Both the position numbers and the translations under genes were made by a program. This document shows positions 42,839 to 56,292 of a stretch of DNA of 64,000 nt, piece by piece; the stretch's first letter is position 1; the number at the start of each line of letters is the position of its first letter. This DNA comes from Adiantum capillus-veneris. Its lineage: Eukaryota; Streptophyta; Polypodiopsida; Polypodiales; Pteridaceae. The stretch is from contig CM043971.1 of the NCBI GenBank assembly GCA_014529385.2, positions 28,167,709-28,231,708 of the forward strand. The letters run 5' to 3'. The notes below the pieces were generated by a model, which saw nothing but the letters and a program-made list of their open reading frames with translations, did not search any database and had not been told where the DNA came from.

Positions 42839-43706
42839 TAGAGGTAGAGCATCAGTGATGGCAAGTTAGGAAGCATGGTTGTTGCTGCTACATCAAAACT
42901 TTGGAGTATAGTAACAGAGACTTGTTGTCATATATTGTGACAAACATGGCACCATACACCTGGCTCGGAACCCATTGTTTTATGTGAGGATGTAACATTT
43001 AATGGCCTAATAACTTATGTGTAGCGGAAATTAGCATGAACATAGTGGGCATTTCATTAGAATAGATTCCTAATGAGAATTACAAGAGTGCTTGGGTGGA
43101 GAGAGCAACAAAAAGCATAACACCTAGTTAGATAGCATCAACAATACTTTCAAAAGAGAGAGAAATTAAGCTATTGACAACAGTTGAGGACCGGATTTGC
43201 ATGGAGCCGGTCCCCCCTCCAAAAGGCTTTGTATTATGGTTTCTCCCATCAAGAGAGACATTGTACAATACAATTCTTTGTGTTCCTTCAAGACTAGCTA
43301 GTGCAATGAAGATGGAAGCTTCATACACCAAGCAAAACACTTAATCAAACACAACTTGAATTATCCCCGTTCTCAGACCCAAGACCTCACACACCTCCGA
43401 AGATGGTGAGAGCTAGCAGGGTATGAGAGTAGGTTGAGAGGAAGAAGGAGTATCTTACGAGAAAGATGTACATCTCCTCACATAATCACTCATATTAGCA
43501 TAGCTTAGCTTAGTAATTAGCTTGGTAGAGGAGATGAGCATGCATTGAAGCTTGGCTCTTGGTTGGATTTGCATCCACATGCCAAGAGAGTGTTGATGTA
43601 GGCTTCTATCTCACAAGCTTGGAGTAGGTGATGAGCTCTCCATTAAAGCTTGGGAGGAGATAGAGTATTCTTCCTTCACACATGGTCAAGTCTGAGTGTG
43701 TGTGTG
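42839..43706. other. No recognisable gene (copy B)
   Basis: Counterpart of 4,591-5,458; nothing further seen. Confidence 0.5.
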
Positions 43707-46700
43707 TGTCAATGCCCAGCAAAAATCAGCCCCCTCTCTCTCTTGGGCGAGCCCTAGCTGCTAATTTGGTCTGGCTTTTGCCTCATTGGACCTCCCCCAG
43801 TCAAGCCAATAGGTATTAAGCAGCATAAGTGATAGCCTTCTGACATGTGTCCCCCTTTCCCCTTTTGTGAGAGCTTTAGGTAATTAAATAATTAAACTAA
43901 ACTCTCATTGGACCCCTTTGTCTCCTGGCCAATAGAAATCAGGCAAGCCATGGGGCTTCTGAATGCTCATTGGACCCTTTGGGAGACTGCCCAATAGTCT
44001 TCTAGGAGACTTAATTCTCATTGGTTTCTTTTATTAAATGTTTTTAAATTAATTAAACTACATTTACTCTAGCTTAATTTTCATTGGTCCACTTCAAGGG
44101 TCTTCCAATAGGAATTGGGCACACCTTGTGGGCATCTGGCCTAGGGAGCTGACATGTGTCCCTCATTCCCTTTGTGTAAAGGGAGCCTGTGTGTGTGTGT
44201 GTGTGGCTTTCTCTCTCATCCCCTACCTTTGGGGCTCGCCCCCTCCCATGTAGGGATGTGCAAAGACTTTTAGGGCACACACAAAGCATCCAATTTTCCC
44301 TAGGGTTAACCTTTGGACACAACCTTTGAATTTTGGAACCTTAGCATTTTGGAAGTCTTAATGGGCTAAACCTTAAGGTCTTTTTAGCCCATTGTTGCAC
44401 ATGGCTCTTTTGCAGATGGCCCCCCCTTTGGATCCCTGTTTTCCCTCCTTTGGATCCCTACTGTGGCCGGTCTGCTAGCTTAACCAATATTCTAGCTTTT
44501 TCTCCCTTGGCACTTCCCCACATTAAATGATCAGTTTAATATGAGAAAATCATTTAGGAGAATTAGATATTGATTATTATGACATTACCTCTCTCTTGAA
44601 ATCATAGTCGTCCTCGACTATGGTGTAGAGAAGATAAAGCATATTCATGAGTCCTTTTCTTAGTGGGTAGAGGATCCCTATGTTACCCTACGACATCATT
44701 CCATAATGGATGACTAGTCCATTTGGCGCTTGAGAGCCTGAGGCTGCCGCAAGCATGTCTGCACATTAGTCCTATCAGTCTTCCATAGTAGAGTGACAAG
44801 CTCTACTTGGTGTTTGGGAGACGTCGTCTCCGCAAACTTGATCTAAGCATGCATACTACTTCATTTTTGTGCACAAATAAAGAAAAAGAGAGTCTTATAA
44901 GACAAAAAATTTGTTCATTTTTAACATTTTGTACATTTGCTTACTCTTGGGAAGCATTGTAAGCATTGACAAGGTTTAGGTTATCCTTTAATTGTATGCC
45001 TTGCATCCATCTAGCATCTTCGAAAGGATAATTCTTAAACTTAATAAGATATCGTCGGATAGTCTTACCGCCTCTTAATACCTTGTCTTCATGTCGGAGA
45101 ATGGACTCGGGCTGCAGCACCTCCTCTTGGCCCTCGATCTCCGGTGGGTCTTCAATAGTTGGTTCTTGAGGTGGCTCTCCTTTGTAAGGCTTTAATAGGC
45201 TCACATGAAAAGCATTGTGTATGAGCCAATGATTGGGCAACTTAAGTTGATAGGCCATCTCATTGATTGGCCTAAGAATCTAGAAGGGACCATAGTACCT
45301 TTTTGCTAGTTTAGCATAGTACTTTTGGTGGCCCGTAGGATTCTTGCCCGTCGTGTGCCTTAATCGAGCCTTGGGAAACTTTAACAAGACCCAATCGTTT
45401 TCTTTAAAGGCTTGGGCTCTTCTGTGCTTGTCAGCAGCAGCCTTTTGCCTTTGCTGTGAGATAGAGATAGCATCCTTAATCTTTTGGAAAGATTCTTGTA
45501 GGTCTCGGCTATACTCATCTGCAGCGAAGATCTTCCCATGTACCTTAACTAGCAAGGGACTTTTTGATCTTCCCTCTTCTTGGAGCAAAACAGCCCCAAG
45601 GCAATCAGCACAAGCATCACATTGGACCTCAAATGGTTTTGAGAGATCCGGTAGTGTAAGCACAGGTTGAGAGATAAGCTTTTCTTTAAGCTTTTCGAAA
45701 GCATTGTTCTCCTTAGCAGACCATGTATACCTAACACTTTTCTTTGTTAGGTCATGTAATGGTCCCGCAATTTGTGAGAACTTTTCTATGAAGCGTCTAT
45801 AGTATGCACACATACCTATAAAGCTTCTTAATTCATGAAGATTCCTTGGTTTAGGCCATCCTTTTATTACCTCTAACTTGGATGGATCCATTTGGATGCC
45901 ATCTTGAGAGATAATGTGACCTAAATACTGAATCTCTTGCAAGAAAAATTCACTTTTCTTTCGATTAACATAAAGTTTATTCTCTCTTAAAACTTGAAAT
46001 ATTACCTGGAGGTGTTGCTTGTGTTCCTCCAATGAATTAGAGTAGATGATAATATCATCAAAGTGTCAATGCCCAGCAAAAATCAGCCCCCTCTCTCTCT
46101 TGGGCGAGCCCTAGCTACTAATTTGGTCTGGCTTTTGCCTCATTGGACCTCCCCCAGTCAAGCCAATAGGTATTAAGCAGCATAAGTGATAGCCTTCTGA
46201 CATGTGTCCCCCTTTCCCCTTTTGTGAGAGCTTTAGGTAATTAAATAATTAAACTAAACTCTCATTGGACCCCTTTGTCTCCTGGCCAATAGAAATCAGG
46301 CAAGCCATGGGGCTTCTGAATGCTCATTGGACCCTTTGGGAGACTGCCCAATAGTCTTCTAGGAGACTTAATTCTCATTGGTTTCTTTTATTAAATGTTT
46401 TTAAATTAATTAAACTACATTTACTCTAGCTTAATTTTCATTGGTCCACTTCAAGGGTCTTCCAATAGGAATTGGGCACACCTTGTGGGCATCTAGCCTA
46501 GGGAGCTGACATGTGTCCCTCATTCCCTTTGTGTAAAGGGAGCCTGTGTGTGTGTGTGTGTGTGGCTTTCTCTCTCATCCCCTACCTTTGGGGCTCGCCC
46601 CCTCCCATGTAGGGATGTGCAAAGACTTTTAGGGCACACACAAAGCATCCAATTTTCCCTAGGGTTAACCTTTGGACACAACCTTTGAATTTTGGAACCT

Positions 46701-46943
46701 TAGCATTTTGGAAGTCTTAATGGGCTGAACCTTAAGGTCTTTTTAGCCCATTGTTGCACATGTCTCTTTTGCAGATGGCCCCCCCTTTGGATCCCTATTT
46801 TCCCTCCTTTGGATCCCTACTGTGGCCGATCTGCTGGCTTAACCAATATTCTAGCTTTTTCTCCCTTGGCACTTCCCCACATTAAATGATCAGTTTAATA
46901 TGAGAAAATCATTTAGGAGAATTAGATATTGATTATTATGACA
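43707..46943 (-). mobile_element. Deleted Ty3 chromovirus (copy B)
   Basis: LTRs are 43,707-44,583 and 46,064-46,943, with polypurine tract at 44,584-44,598. The same internal deletion and the same lack of target duplication as in copy A show that these events predate the 38-kb duplication. Confidence 0.9.
44941..46062 (-). pseudogene. Truncated chromovirus pol with chromodomain (copy B)
   Basis: Same RT remnant, RNase H-to-integrase fusion, in-frame TAG (45,280-45,282) and chromodomain as copy A. One visible amino-acid change (KLPNHW for KFPNHW) lies near 45,240. Confidence 0.9.
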
Positions 46944-47128
46944 GAGGATGAAGCGCATTGAGGTGAATTACCACTTTATCATGAGAGGGTCTTGGCCAGT
47001 GAGGATAGTTGAGCAGGTTGTAGTGATCTTCATGAAGGCCCTTGGAGCAAAGAATTTGTAGTAGATTCAACCAATGCTTGGAGTACAAGAGATGACATTG
47101 TGCTTGAGGAGGAATGTTGAGATTTCAA
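46944..47128 (+). pseudogene. Copia RNase H remnant (copy B)
   Basis: Counterpart of 8,696-8,880, equally frameshifted. Confidence 0.6.
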
Positions 47129-47783
47129 GCTCAACTTGTACTAGTTGTGGATGATTGTCATTGGTAGTCATCATGATTGGCAAGCCTTGGTTGCTGGTAC
47201 TCACTAAATAGTAAACTTTCTAGAGTGAACATCAAAAGACACATTGAGGCACTAAAGTAGAGGGATAAATGCATATTTTATATTATCTTATAATATCCAA
47301 TTGATGGTAGGAACGTCAAGCCCAAGCAAGTCCTATAGGTCCACTCACATGTTGCTTTGCTAGAAAGATACTAATTGAGGAGAGGGGTACAACTATCGAG
47401 GCAACACCAACTCCCAACTCCCAACCAAAGAGGTTATCCAAGCATGATAATATTGACTAACCACGTTCACAATAAATTTCATGAAATACAGCAGCTGCTT
47501 ATGTCGGCCGCCTCACATGTTGTCTTGCTAGAAAGATCTTATTTGATTAGAGGGATCCAACTATCAAGGGTAGCAGTAACTCCTAGCCACATCAGCCTTT
47601 GTCTTGCTAACAAAATGCAAGATTGGAAGGGGGCAATATGCCCACAACCAACTTCTACATTGGACCAACTTTTCTCATGGTGGTCTCCATAAATGATGGA
47701 TTTTTTTCGGATGTCATATTTATAGCTCTTGATTAGCCAACAACCAACAAATCTTGAGTCTCTTATGTATACATATGAAAAAG
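47129..47783. other. Degenerate Copia 3' region (copy B)
   Basis: Counterpart of 8,881-9,535; no gene seen. Confidence 0.45.
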
Positions 47784-47956
47784 TGTTGGAGCTATATATA
47801 TCTCCCTAACCCTAGGTCCTGAAGCTATATATACAAGTCTATTGCGTCTATTCAATACACACTTGGGGTTCTACATCTCATGTCTCGTCTCCCTCTCCCC
47901 TCTGCATCTCTCTTGTCTCTGCATTCTCACCCCTCAGTTCAACATGGTATCAAAGC
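47784..47956 (+). repeat. Copia LTR (47,784-47,944) and primer site (47,945-47,956), copy B
   Basis: Counterpart of 9,536-9,708, with TGTTGGAGC start and TGGTATCAAAGC primer site. Confidence 0.75.
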
Positions 47957-49510
47957 ATGGACGTCATCCATGGAACATAGTTTCCATTGATGCTCCATGG
48001 GCTTCATCTCTAGTTTTCTTAATCTCTCGTCAATGAGCAGCAATGTGTGTTGATGGATTTTGATACGCAAAAGGTTCTAAGGATGTAGGCATGAACTTGA
48101 CAAGCATTGATGTCATGTCTTGTGCGAATACACCTACTGTGGTAGACAAAGATGAATTTTTGTTATTGTTTCCTTGTTGTAACCAAGAAAACAGAAGCTT
48201 TTATGTATAGCTTTTGAGGTTCCAAAGGTCTGTATATAATCGCCTACGAGATCATCATAGATCATCCATGACCCGTTCCCTCCCGTTGATACCACAAATG
48301 TTGTAGCCATCGATGACCACGCTCACAAGTCTTTGGATCCCAATGTGAACTATGCACGTTGTTAACGTGCAAATGACAAGGAAAACGAGTGCCTCTATAG
48401 CCTTGCATGAGTCACACCGTCGGAAGGAAGAACTATTACACCGTCGAAACCACCTATGAAAGCACCTCTAAAGATTTATGAAGAACCCTTCTAGCGTGAA
48501 GCTCACTTGGAATTAGGATAAATCAAGGACATAATTACATATCTCGTCTCAAATAGATGTCCATAGAGTATCCGTAGGCTAAAAAAAAATGAAAGCTGAG
48601 AGAGGTATGGCCATCCAAACTTGGGGGTGTACTCTCTTTTACTAAAAAATGAGCTCTCTGGAAAGTTTGCAAGTGTTTAAGCTATATAATGGGGCCTCTT
48701 TTGATGTTTTATTCCAAGAGATTTCTTCTCTCTCCTCAGTTGACAAGTCTCTCTTGCAAGGCTCCATTTAAATGGTCCAATTTTGGCTTCATTTGGGTAA
48801 GAAATGGGTAGTCGGTGACTTTTGGGCCAAGGGAAGGGGTGGGAGATAGTGTCAAGGGGAGCAAAAAATGGTCAGGTGCTTGGGAAACTAAGTAGGAACT
48901 CAAAATGGCACCCCTTCTTCCCCGAGAGTCCATGAGCCCCCATAGCCAAGCCTCTCCCAAGCTCCTCTCTCCTTTGATACACCCCAAATGGACACATTTC
49001 CTCTCTTATACCCCCCATTTCCTCCTTCCCTCTTCCCATGCGGGATAATTCCAATGCCACATGGGACACTTCCCACAATCTCCAACTTCATTCTCTCCCC
49101 ATAAGAAATTTCCAGCTTGACCCCTTCTTAGGACCAACTTCCTAGGAGCATAGCGCACCACTCCGGCCACTAAATGCGACGTTGTAAAGCACGACTCGGA
49201 GCCCATTACTTCTACTATCTCCAAAAATTTAAAATCTTAGTATTTCTAATTTTAGATCATCAAGTTGGCCCATTTTCCTTTGTTGCATGCATCGACAACC
49301 ACTTTCTATGTCGAAATCGCCCACTTCAGACGCACATGTCTCATGATGTACAGGTTCGATTTACGAGCTATAAAGCACTGCTGAAAATAATTATTGATAA
49401 CCATGTTTTGGGGGCTCACAAAACCCAAAACACTAGTATACAAGCTCGGAAAAACCAAAACTTTGTACATAAATTTTACATGGTCACTCCCAAGACTCGA
49501 AGCACTATGT

Positions 49511-49548
<38 letters not shown>

Positions 49549-51092
49549 GAGGCTAGTTAGCAAGCTTTTTGGCATGATCTAATGACTTTGTGATGATCGA
49601 AAAAAATGCATGACATAGCTTGCCACCCCCCCCCCCCCCCCTAGCCTGCTTGATCATTCATGAGAAGGAGAGGTTTTTAGGGTGAACAATTGTTGGAGCT
49701 CATTCCTAGAAACCTAATTTATGTCCTCGGATGTCTTCGATTCACACTATCAACCTCCATTGATCGCATCTCATCTGTCACAATTGTAATCAACTGTTCT
49801 AGATACTCGGGGGGGTTCATCGTTTGGTACCCCCTTATATAGCGTGCGTTCGCGGGGTATTAAAAAAACCCCTCTTTTAACATGTCTAAATAAATAAGAT
49901 GACCCCTTATTTTAGGAAATTTCTCAAAAATTGAATATTAAAACCCCTGATTTTAATGTATCTTTGTTAAATTGCCTAAAATTTTTGCATTTTAAAACCC
50001 CTCCTTTTGAACTCATGTTATACACTAATATGATTACATAGTGCACCCCCTGAGGCTAGAATCCATTTAGAAAATTAGACAAGTCCAACTCTTTTTTATT
50101 CCTACCATTTTCATTTGATAAAACATTAGGACCTTTCATGGATTGTTTGACAAAAATCATGTACATAGAAACTAAGCTTTTCATTTATTTGTCAAAAGCA
50201 GGGGAATTTACAAGGGGTATGGTACGACCACACTAACTGGTAATATTACCAACATGGAAAGATAAGTTTTATACTACTTTTTCCTAAAAAAGATCCATGT
50301 ATAAAAGTTCATTGATGAGGGTTTTCAGACGCCCGTGTAGGGTTAGAAAAGTCCCTACATATCCAGTGCCTCTTTTAAAGGGGACTTTAGTTTGGGAGAA
50401 AAGTATCCCACTAAGAGGATCTAATTATCCTCCGTAGTAGAGAAAATTTCATTTAGGGAAACACATGTGATAATATAATACCATGTGCAAAAGTAGTTTG
50501 GGAAACTCTCTAAAACTTCTTGTGACGTAGTGTTACAAATGCTAAGTTTCTTACTCACTAGCATGACTAGATTGTTGTATTGATGCCAGCTTTTTTCCAT
50601 GTGTTAAGCAGTGTTGAGCCCTATGTAGTCGTTCGCACCATCACGGATGGCTTTAAAGAGGAACTATTAAGGTTTATTGTTAGTTGAAGATAATGTTACT
50701 AACAGCAAGAGACCGGTGTTATGTTCAACAACAAAACTCTCCATGACCAATAGTGTGGCATGGTTTCCTTTTGTTTAGCCTTGTGCAACCCCTCTTTATC
50801 CATCCACACTGTCGTGGATTGTTTGGATGAGGCGTTATTAAGGTCGAATGTTTTCCTAAGGCGTTGTTATAATGAATTGCAGAGGTGCAATTTTTTTCAA
50901 GGTAAAATATCTATGGCTAACCGTGTTGCCATGGATTGCTAGAAGGAGGCTCAAAACAACACCACAAACGTAATAAAGCTACTTCTCTACTCGTTTAACA
51001 AGCGGGCATGTTGGCTTTTCTTCTTCTTCCTGAAATAAATAGGAATACCTTGTTTGTGGTCGGCCTCGACTACATGCTGCAGAGCTTATGGG
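47957..51092. other. 3.1 kb without a recognisable gene (copy B)
   Basis: Counterpart of 9,709-12,840. Contains an AC/AT microsatellite (49,512-49,548) and a poly-C run (about 49,627-49,642). A one-base G insertion near 49,815 breaks a frame that is open in copy A, supporting the view that it is not coding. Confidence 0.5.
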
Positions 51093-51151
51093 TGTTGAAT
51101 CGGAGGGAGAGAGCGCAGGTATATGAGTAGAGACAAGGTGGGGGGGGGGGG

Positions 51152-51199
<48 letters not shown>

Positions 51200-51373
51200 A
51201 CAAGCATCTGTTGTTGAGCTATATATAGAGATACTATATATAGCTCAACATCTCTACATATAGCTCAACATCTGCAAGCCCCAAAGTGTATATACTCTAC
51301 ACACTGAGTGTACATATATAGTGGGGATTCCTAGATATATATAGCATAGCGGTTGGTATATATAGCTCCAACA
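51093..51373 (-). repeat. Copia LTR, minus strand (copy B)
   Basis: Counterpart of 12,841-13,117. Contains poly-G/AG (51,140-51,195) and the 17-bp inverted repeat (51,212-51,250). Confidence 0.6.
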
Positions 51374-52908
51374 CCCCCACTCAAATAGGAGTCCCTAATT
51401 GTGGATGGAAAAACCCTTGGGGGTACAAGGAAAAAACCCACAACACCATATACATGCACTGTTATATTAATAATTATCAATGTTTACAAAATTCATTTTC
51501 TAGGAGCTACATCACTCCATAATATACAATGTGTGCTTTCGAGCATCTTTGGAAGTTTAATAAACCTTTGTATATAATTGATGCAAATTCTTCAAGATCT
51601 TTGAGCTGCTTCAATATCTTTGAGCCGCAGTACACACTGCTTGACATGATGTTTATCCTATAAACAACATCAACTCAAGAAACATATCGAGACGTGAAGG
51701 TTAGAAATAACCGCATCACATTGTCTTTAGATACAATTTGCGATGACGCTCTAGAGACGGCATATATATAGAAACAAACATGATGTCGATGCAATCACAT
51801 GTGGTTACGACATAGAAACAAACGTAATATCAATGTAATCATGTGTGCACACATATATACAAATCCGGCATGTAATAAACATATTGATGCCCCCAAGATC
51901 TCTATTGATTGCAATTATCATCCTGGCTTCAGGTACCATGGCATTGAGACAATCATCATCATAGCTTTACGTACCATGATATTAGAGACGCTCAGAAAAA
52001 ACTTTGAAATGGAAAAAATAATCATGGATTTACGTACCATGGCATGAGAGACGCTTTCAACATAACCATAATTATCATGGCATCACGATATTCACCATGG
52101 CATTAGAGATGCTTTTTAAAAAAAACTTTGAAATAGCAATCATCATGGCTTTACATACCATGGTATCAGAGACTTTTTCTTCAAATCAAATTAAAACTAT
52201 AAAATAGTAATCACCATCATGGATTTACTTACCAAGGCATCAGGGACGCTAGTTTTGTGCAAAATATGCTATACCTCAAGACAATGACTAGTCAATAGAT
52301 AACGGCTTGATAAATATTGTCATTTCTACATCGATAATTCACATTAAGTTTCAAAAAATCAAAGAAAATAGCTCCAACACTTTCAACAAATTAAAGAAAA
52401 AACCTCTAAAATAGAGCCTCCGCAGTTCTATGCTTGGGTTTTTGATGCTTACACAATCAATGCATGCTCAGACAAAGCAACTGTGAGTTGTTACCAAAAG
52501 GAAGCAACTATGAGCTTGACACAATGATAAAAGCTCTACATAACAACAATATGCTCGTCTTTTAGACTGAGTATGTCTTTTATAAAGCTTTAAGGATGCA
52601 TGGTGGGTTTCTCTTTTCAACACTATATTGGGCAAAAGCGTATTAAAGTATGGCGGTTCACATCAAGGCGAGCTTGGAGCTGCTGAATATTGCTTATGTG
52701 AAGAGTTGAATGCTTATGATTAAAGATACACATAGCTGGCAGCATTGCCTCACAGACGGTGATAGTTTTGTAAACTATGGCATAGAAACAAGGTAATAAT
52801 ATAAAAATACAAGATATCGTGCAATTTTAACTATATTTTAAGGTATATGTATCGCATTATGTTTGAGCCGGTTTGGGTGAAGTCAAGACGTGTACGAAGG
52901 TTTGATTG
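51374..52908. other. Copia debris with PBS-like repeats (copy B)
   Basis: Counterpart of 13,118-14,652. The six PBS-like words lie at about 51,936-52,250. Confidence 0.5.
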
Positions 52909-53254
52909 TGTTGAGATGTAGAGAGAAAGAGAGAGACGAGACAAGAGACACACCATGTACGCTCCCAAAGACTGATTCATATTGAGGACAAGATACAAAT
53001 ATATAGGTGAGACCAAGTTTAGTAGAGTGAACCATATATAGCTCCAACACCCCCACTCAAACAAAGGTCTCTAGCTTTGGATGAAAAAACCCTTGGGGAG
53101 TTCAAGGGAAAAACCCAAGGCCCTATACAATGTGAAAATATGAACCAGCAATTATGATGTGAAAGTGAATTGTGTATCTATGTACAAATATACAAGTGAC
53201 TTAGAGATCGCAATGTGCAAATTTGGAGTGTGCATAGCGCATGGTACCTATAGG
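52909..53254 (-). repeat. Inverted repeat, left arm: Copia tail + LTR (copy B)
   Basis: Counterpart of 14,653-14,998; the LTR is 52,909-53,049. Confidence 0.85.
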
Positions 53255-54198
53255 ATTACAATATCATATGTACAAAGCTATTACAATAGTAGAGAAGCTA
53301 ATCTAGAAAGAGTGAGGCCGAAGCAACTCCAAGCTCTCGTACTCTGCTTCCATAGCCTCTTTCCATTGATCATTTTGTGGTGAAGAGATAGCTTCATCAT
53401 AAGTAACGGATCTTTAGAAGTAGAGAAAGCATTATCAACAATATCATCATCATAAACATGACATAAACTACGTTCAAAATCAATAGGCAGATCAACAAAA
53501 ATATCGATATCATCATTGGCAACATTCGGAATGGATGGTTGTGAAGAGGAAAGTTTCTCTATAAGAAGACTTTCATCATTTGAAAGAAATAGAAAAGCCT
53601 AAAGTAATGATTTGGTATCATAAGAATCATCCATGGACCATGAGCCCATAAGCTGCTCGTTGAAAGTAACATCACAATTCACAATTATTTTCTTGAAGGA
53701 AGGATCATAGAATTTGTAGCCTTTGGAAGTGTCAGAATATCGAATAAAAATAACTTTAAGACCAGGAGCATCAAGGTTTGTTCATGTTTCTTTGGGAATA
53801 TGAATATAAGCAATACATCTAAAGGTACGAAAATGAGATACAGAAGGACTGTCACTTGTCCATGTTGTGATGGATATCTTACCAGAGGGTGCAGTAGTAG
53901 GAAGAAGATTTTGAATAAATATTGTTGTCAAAGTAGCTTCAGCCCAAAAAACAAGAGATAAACTAGAATGAATCTTCATACATCTTATAACATTGAGAAT
54001 AGTGCAATTGTTTCTTTCAGCAACACCGTTCTGTTGAGGTGAATATGAAATAGTGTGTTCATAATGAGTTCCACTGTCAGCACAATAACTCACAAACTCT
54101 CGAGAAACATATTCCCCTCCATGGTCACTATGAAGCTTCTTAAGGTGACGACCAGTTTGAAGTTCTGCAGCCTTGTGGAATTGTTTGAAGTTCTGCAG
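53255..54198 (-). pseudogene. Antisense Copia integrase fragment (copy B)
   Basis: Counterpart of 14,999-15,942, with the same integrase motifs, RT start and deletion junction. Confidence 0.85.
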
Positions 54199-54544
54199 CC
54201 TATAGGTACCATGCACTATGCACACTCCACATTTGCACATTGTGATCTCTAAGTCACTTGTATATTTGTACATAGATACACAATTCACTTTCACATCATC
54301 ATCACTGGTTCATATTTTCACATTGTATAGGGGCTTGGGTTTTTTCCATGAACTCCCGAAGGGTTTTTTCATCCAAAGCTAGAGACCTTTGTTTGAGTGG
54401 GGGTGTTGGAGCTATATATGTCTCACTCTACGCAACTTAGTCTAGCCTATATATTTGTATCTTGTCCTCAATATGAATCAGTCTTTGGGAGCATACATGG
54501 TGTGTGTCTCGTCTCATCTCTCTCTTTTTCTCTACATCTCAACA
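54199..54544 (+). repeat. Inverted repeat, right arm: Copia tail + LTR (copy B)
   Basis: Counterpart of 15,943-16,288; the LTR is 54,404-54,544, followed by a primer-like site at 54,545. Confidence 0.85.
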
Positions 54545-55203
54545 TGGTATCAAATGGCTACAAATTTTATTTTTGAGCATTTATTCTTGTTAATTGTGAT
54601 TGTTTTGTGTTCAGAAGAATATGATTAGTGTTTTGTGTGGTGTTTATTGCTAATCGATATATTGATTACATTTTGTTGTTGATTTGTTTTTTGACACCCT
54701 AAACTTCATCTCAAATTTTGGGGGTCTTCTGTTCAAAATTTGGAGAAACGGGAAAAGCGCGATGGAGCACAGCGTACATGGCACTTCTCATCCAAAACAT
54801 GTTCATCTCCTCTACCTCTTTGATTTGAGTTCTAGGTTTGCGTCAATCGAAGCTCACAACAGAAAGTTATTCTGTTTTTACTGCAATTGAGCTTGACGCA
54901 GCTTTCTTCCTCGTGCGTCTTCGTGAAGCGTCCGCGATTATTTTTCTAATTTTAGCATCAACTTTTTCAAGCAAATTTAGCTTTTTGCTATTCATATTGT
55001 GGCCGTCAATCTTGCGTATCACGCCACTCTATTTGAGGACTCTTTTATTATAAACGTCTCCATTTTCCTGCTTTTTTGGGCGACGTCTCTTACATCTTTG
55101 GACATTTATTGAGCATCCTTCTTGCGTTTATTGTTGAGAGCCTTCACCATATATGGTGTGCAGATTCTGTGATCTTATCTTATACGTCTTCTCGCAATAA
55201 GAT
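54545..55203 (+). other. Copia leader (copy B)
   Basis: Counterpart of 16,289-16,947: a primer-like site and then non-coding leader. Confidence 0.5.
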
Positions 55204-55549
55204 ATGGCTATGACTATTCCTTCTCGCCAACGTTTTGTTCCTTCTTTCCAAGGCCAAGGATTTCCAGGCTGGAAAGCAAAGATGTTCTTAATTCTTGAAG
55301 GCAATCAACTCTCTAATGTTGTCCTTGGAAATAGTGTTTGTTCGTCTCAACCAGTTGATATGGATCATGATAACGTGTTTATCATTGAAGGACATATATT
55401 TGAAGATTGGAATGTTGTGTATACGGATTGGCAACGACGTGATAAAGCAGCTCGTTCATATATTCTTTCTGGTCTTACTAATTCCGTTTTGCTTGATATG
55501 TATGAACTGCCTACTTCCCACAACATATGGAAGTACCTTATGACGCAGA
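55204..55549 (+). pseudogene. Copia gag N-terminal fragment (copy B)
   Basis: Counterpart of 16,948-17,293, identical in translation, including DWQRRDKAARSYILSGL and the abrupt end. Confidence 0.85.
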
Positions 55550-56292
55550 CTCTCCATTTCCCATTCTTCTTAGGGGTTATGACCACTGGTGAGACCCACT
55601 CTAACTCTTTCATACGGTATATATAATGTCTGCATCCAGCAATTTATTGATCTCTTGCCAAAGGGCCTCCTTTTGGATCTCTCCTAATCTTCTCATCTTT
55701 TGTGCTTTAGGCCTATGTCCCTCCTTGAGAACAATCTTGTTCTCTACCCCTCATGAGCCACGCAAATGCTTGTATTCCATCGCAAACAGGTTTGGGTAGG
55801 ACTCACACAGTTGAACATAACTCTCCTTCTCACCCTTGGTCAAATCTTCACTTAACATGCTTGAAACCTCCTTTATGCTTAAACCATGAGCTTGAGGTTG
55901 CATACCTTTAATGGTGACTCCGAATAAATTTGCATATATCTTTAGCATGTCGTCCTTGCTCTCCTCCTCCTTTGTGCTAGTGTAGCCTTCATCATAGGCC
56001 GTCTTTGTCTCGTACTCATAGCTCATCATGTCGCCCTCATCTTTAACTGCCATAGGACGAGAATTGCTCTCCTTGGTCTTCAAATCTAGCACAATCTGTC
56101 TCCCCTTCTCTCTGTCAGGCAAGGTGAACACTTTGCTCTCCCAATCCTACTTAGCACCTATTGCCAAAATCCATGGCCTACCCAAAATGATTGGATGAGC
56201 ATTATCACCTGCCTTCATCACAAAATAGTCTATCAGACATTTTATGCCCATCACCTTGACCTTCACATCCTAAGCCACACCCAGACACTTAG
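55550..56292 (-). pseudogene. Antisense Ty3 relic (copy B)
   Basis: Counterpart of 17,294-18,036: protease end, linker and RT start, interrupted at 56,292 by the second Tat-like element at the same base. Confidence 0.9.
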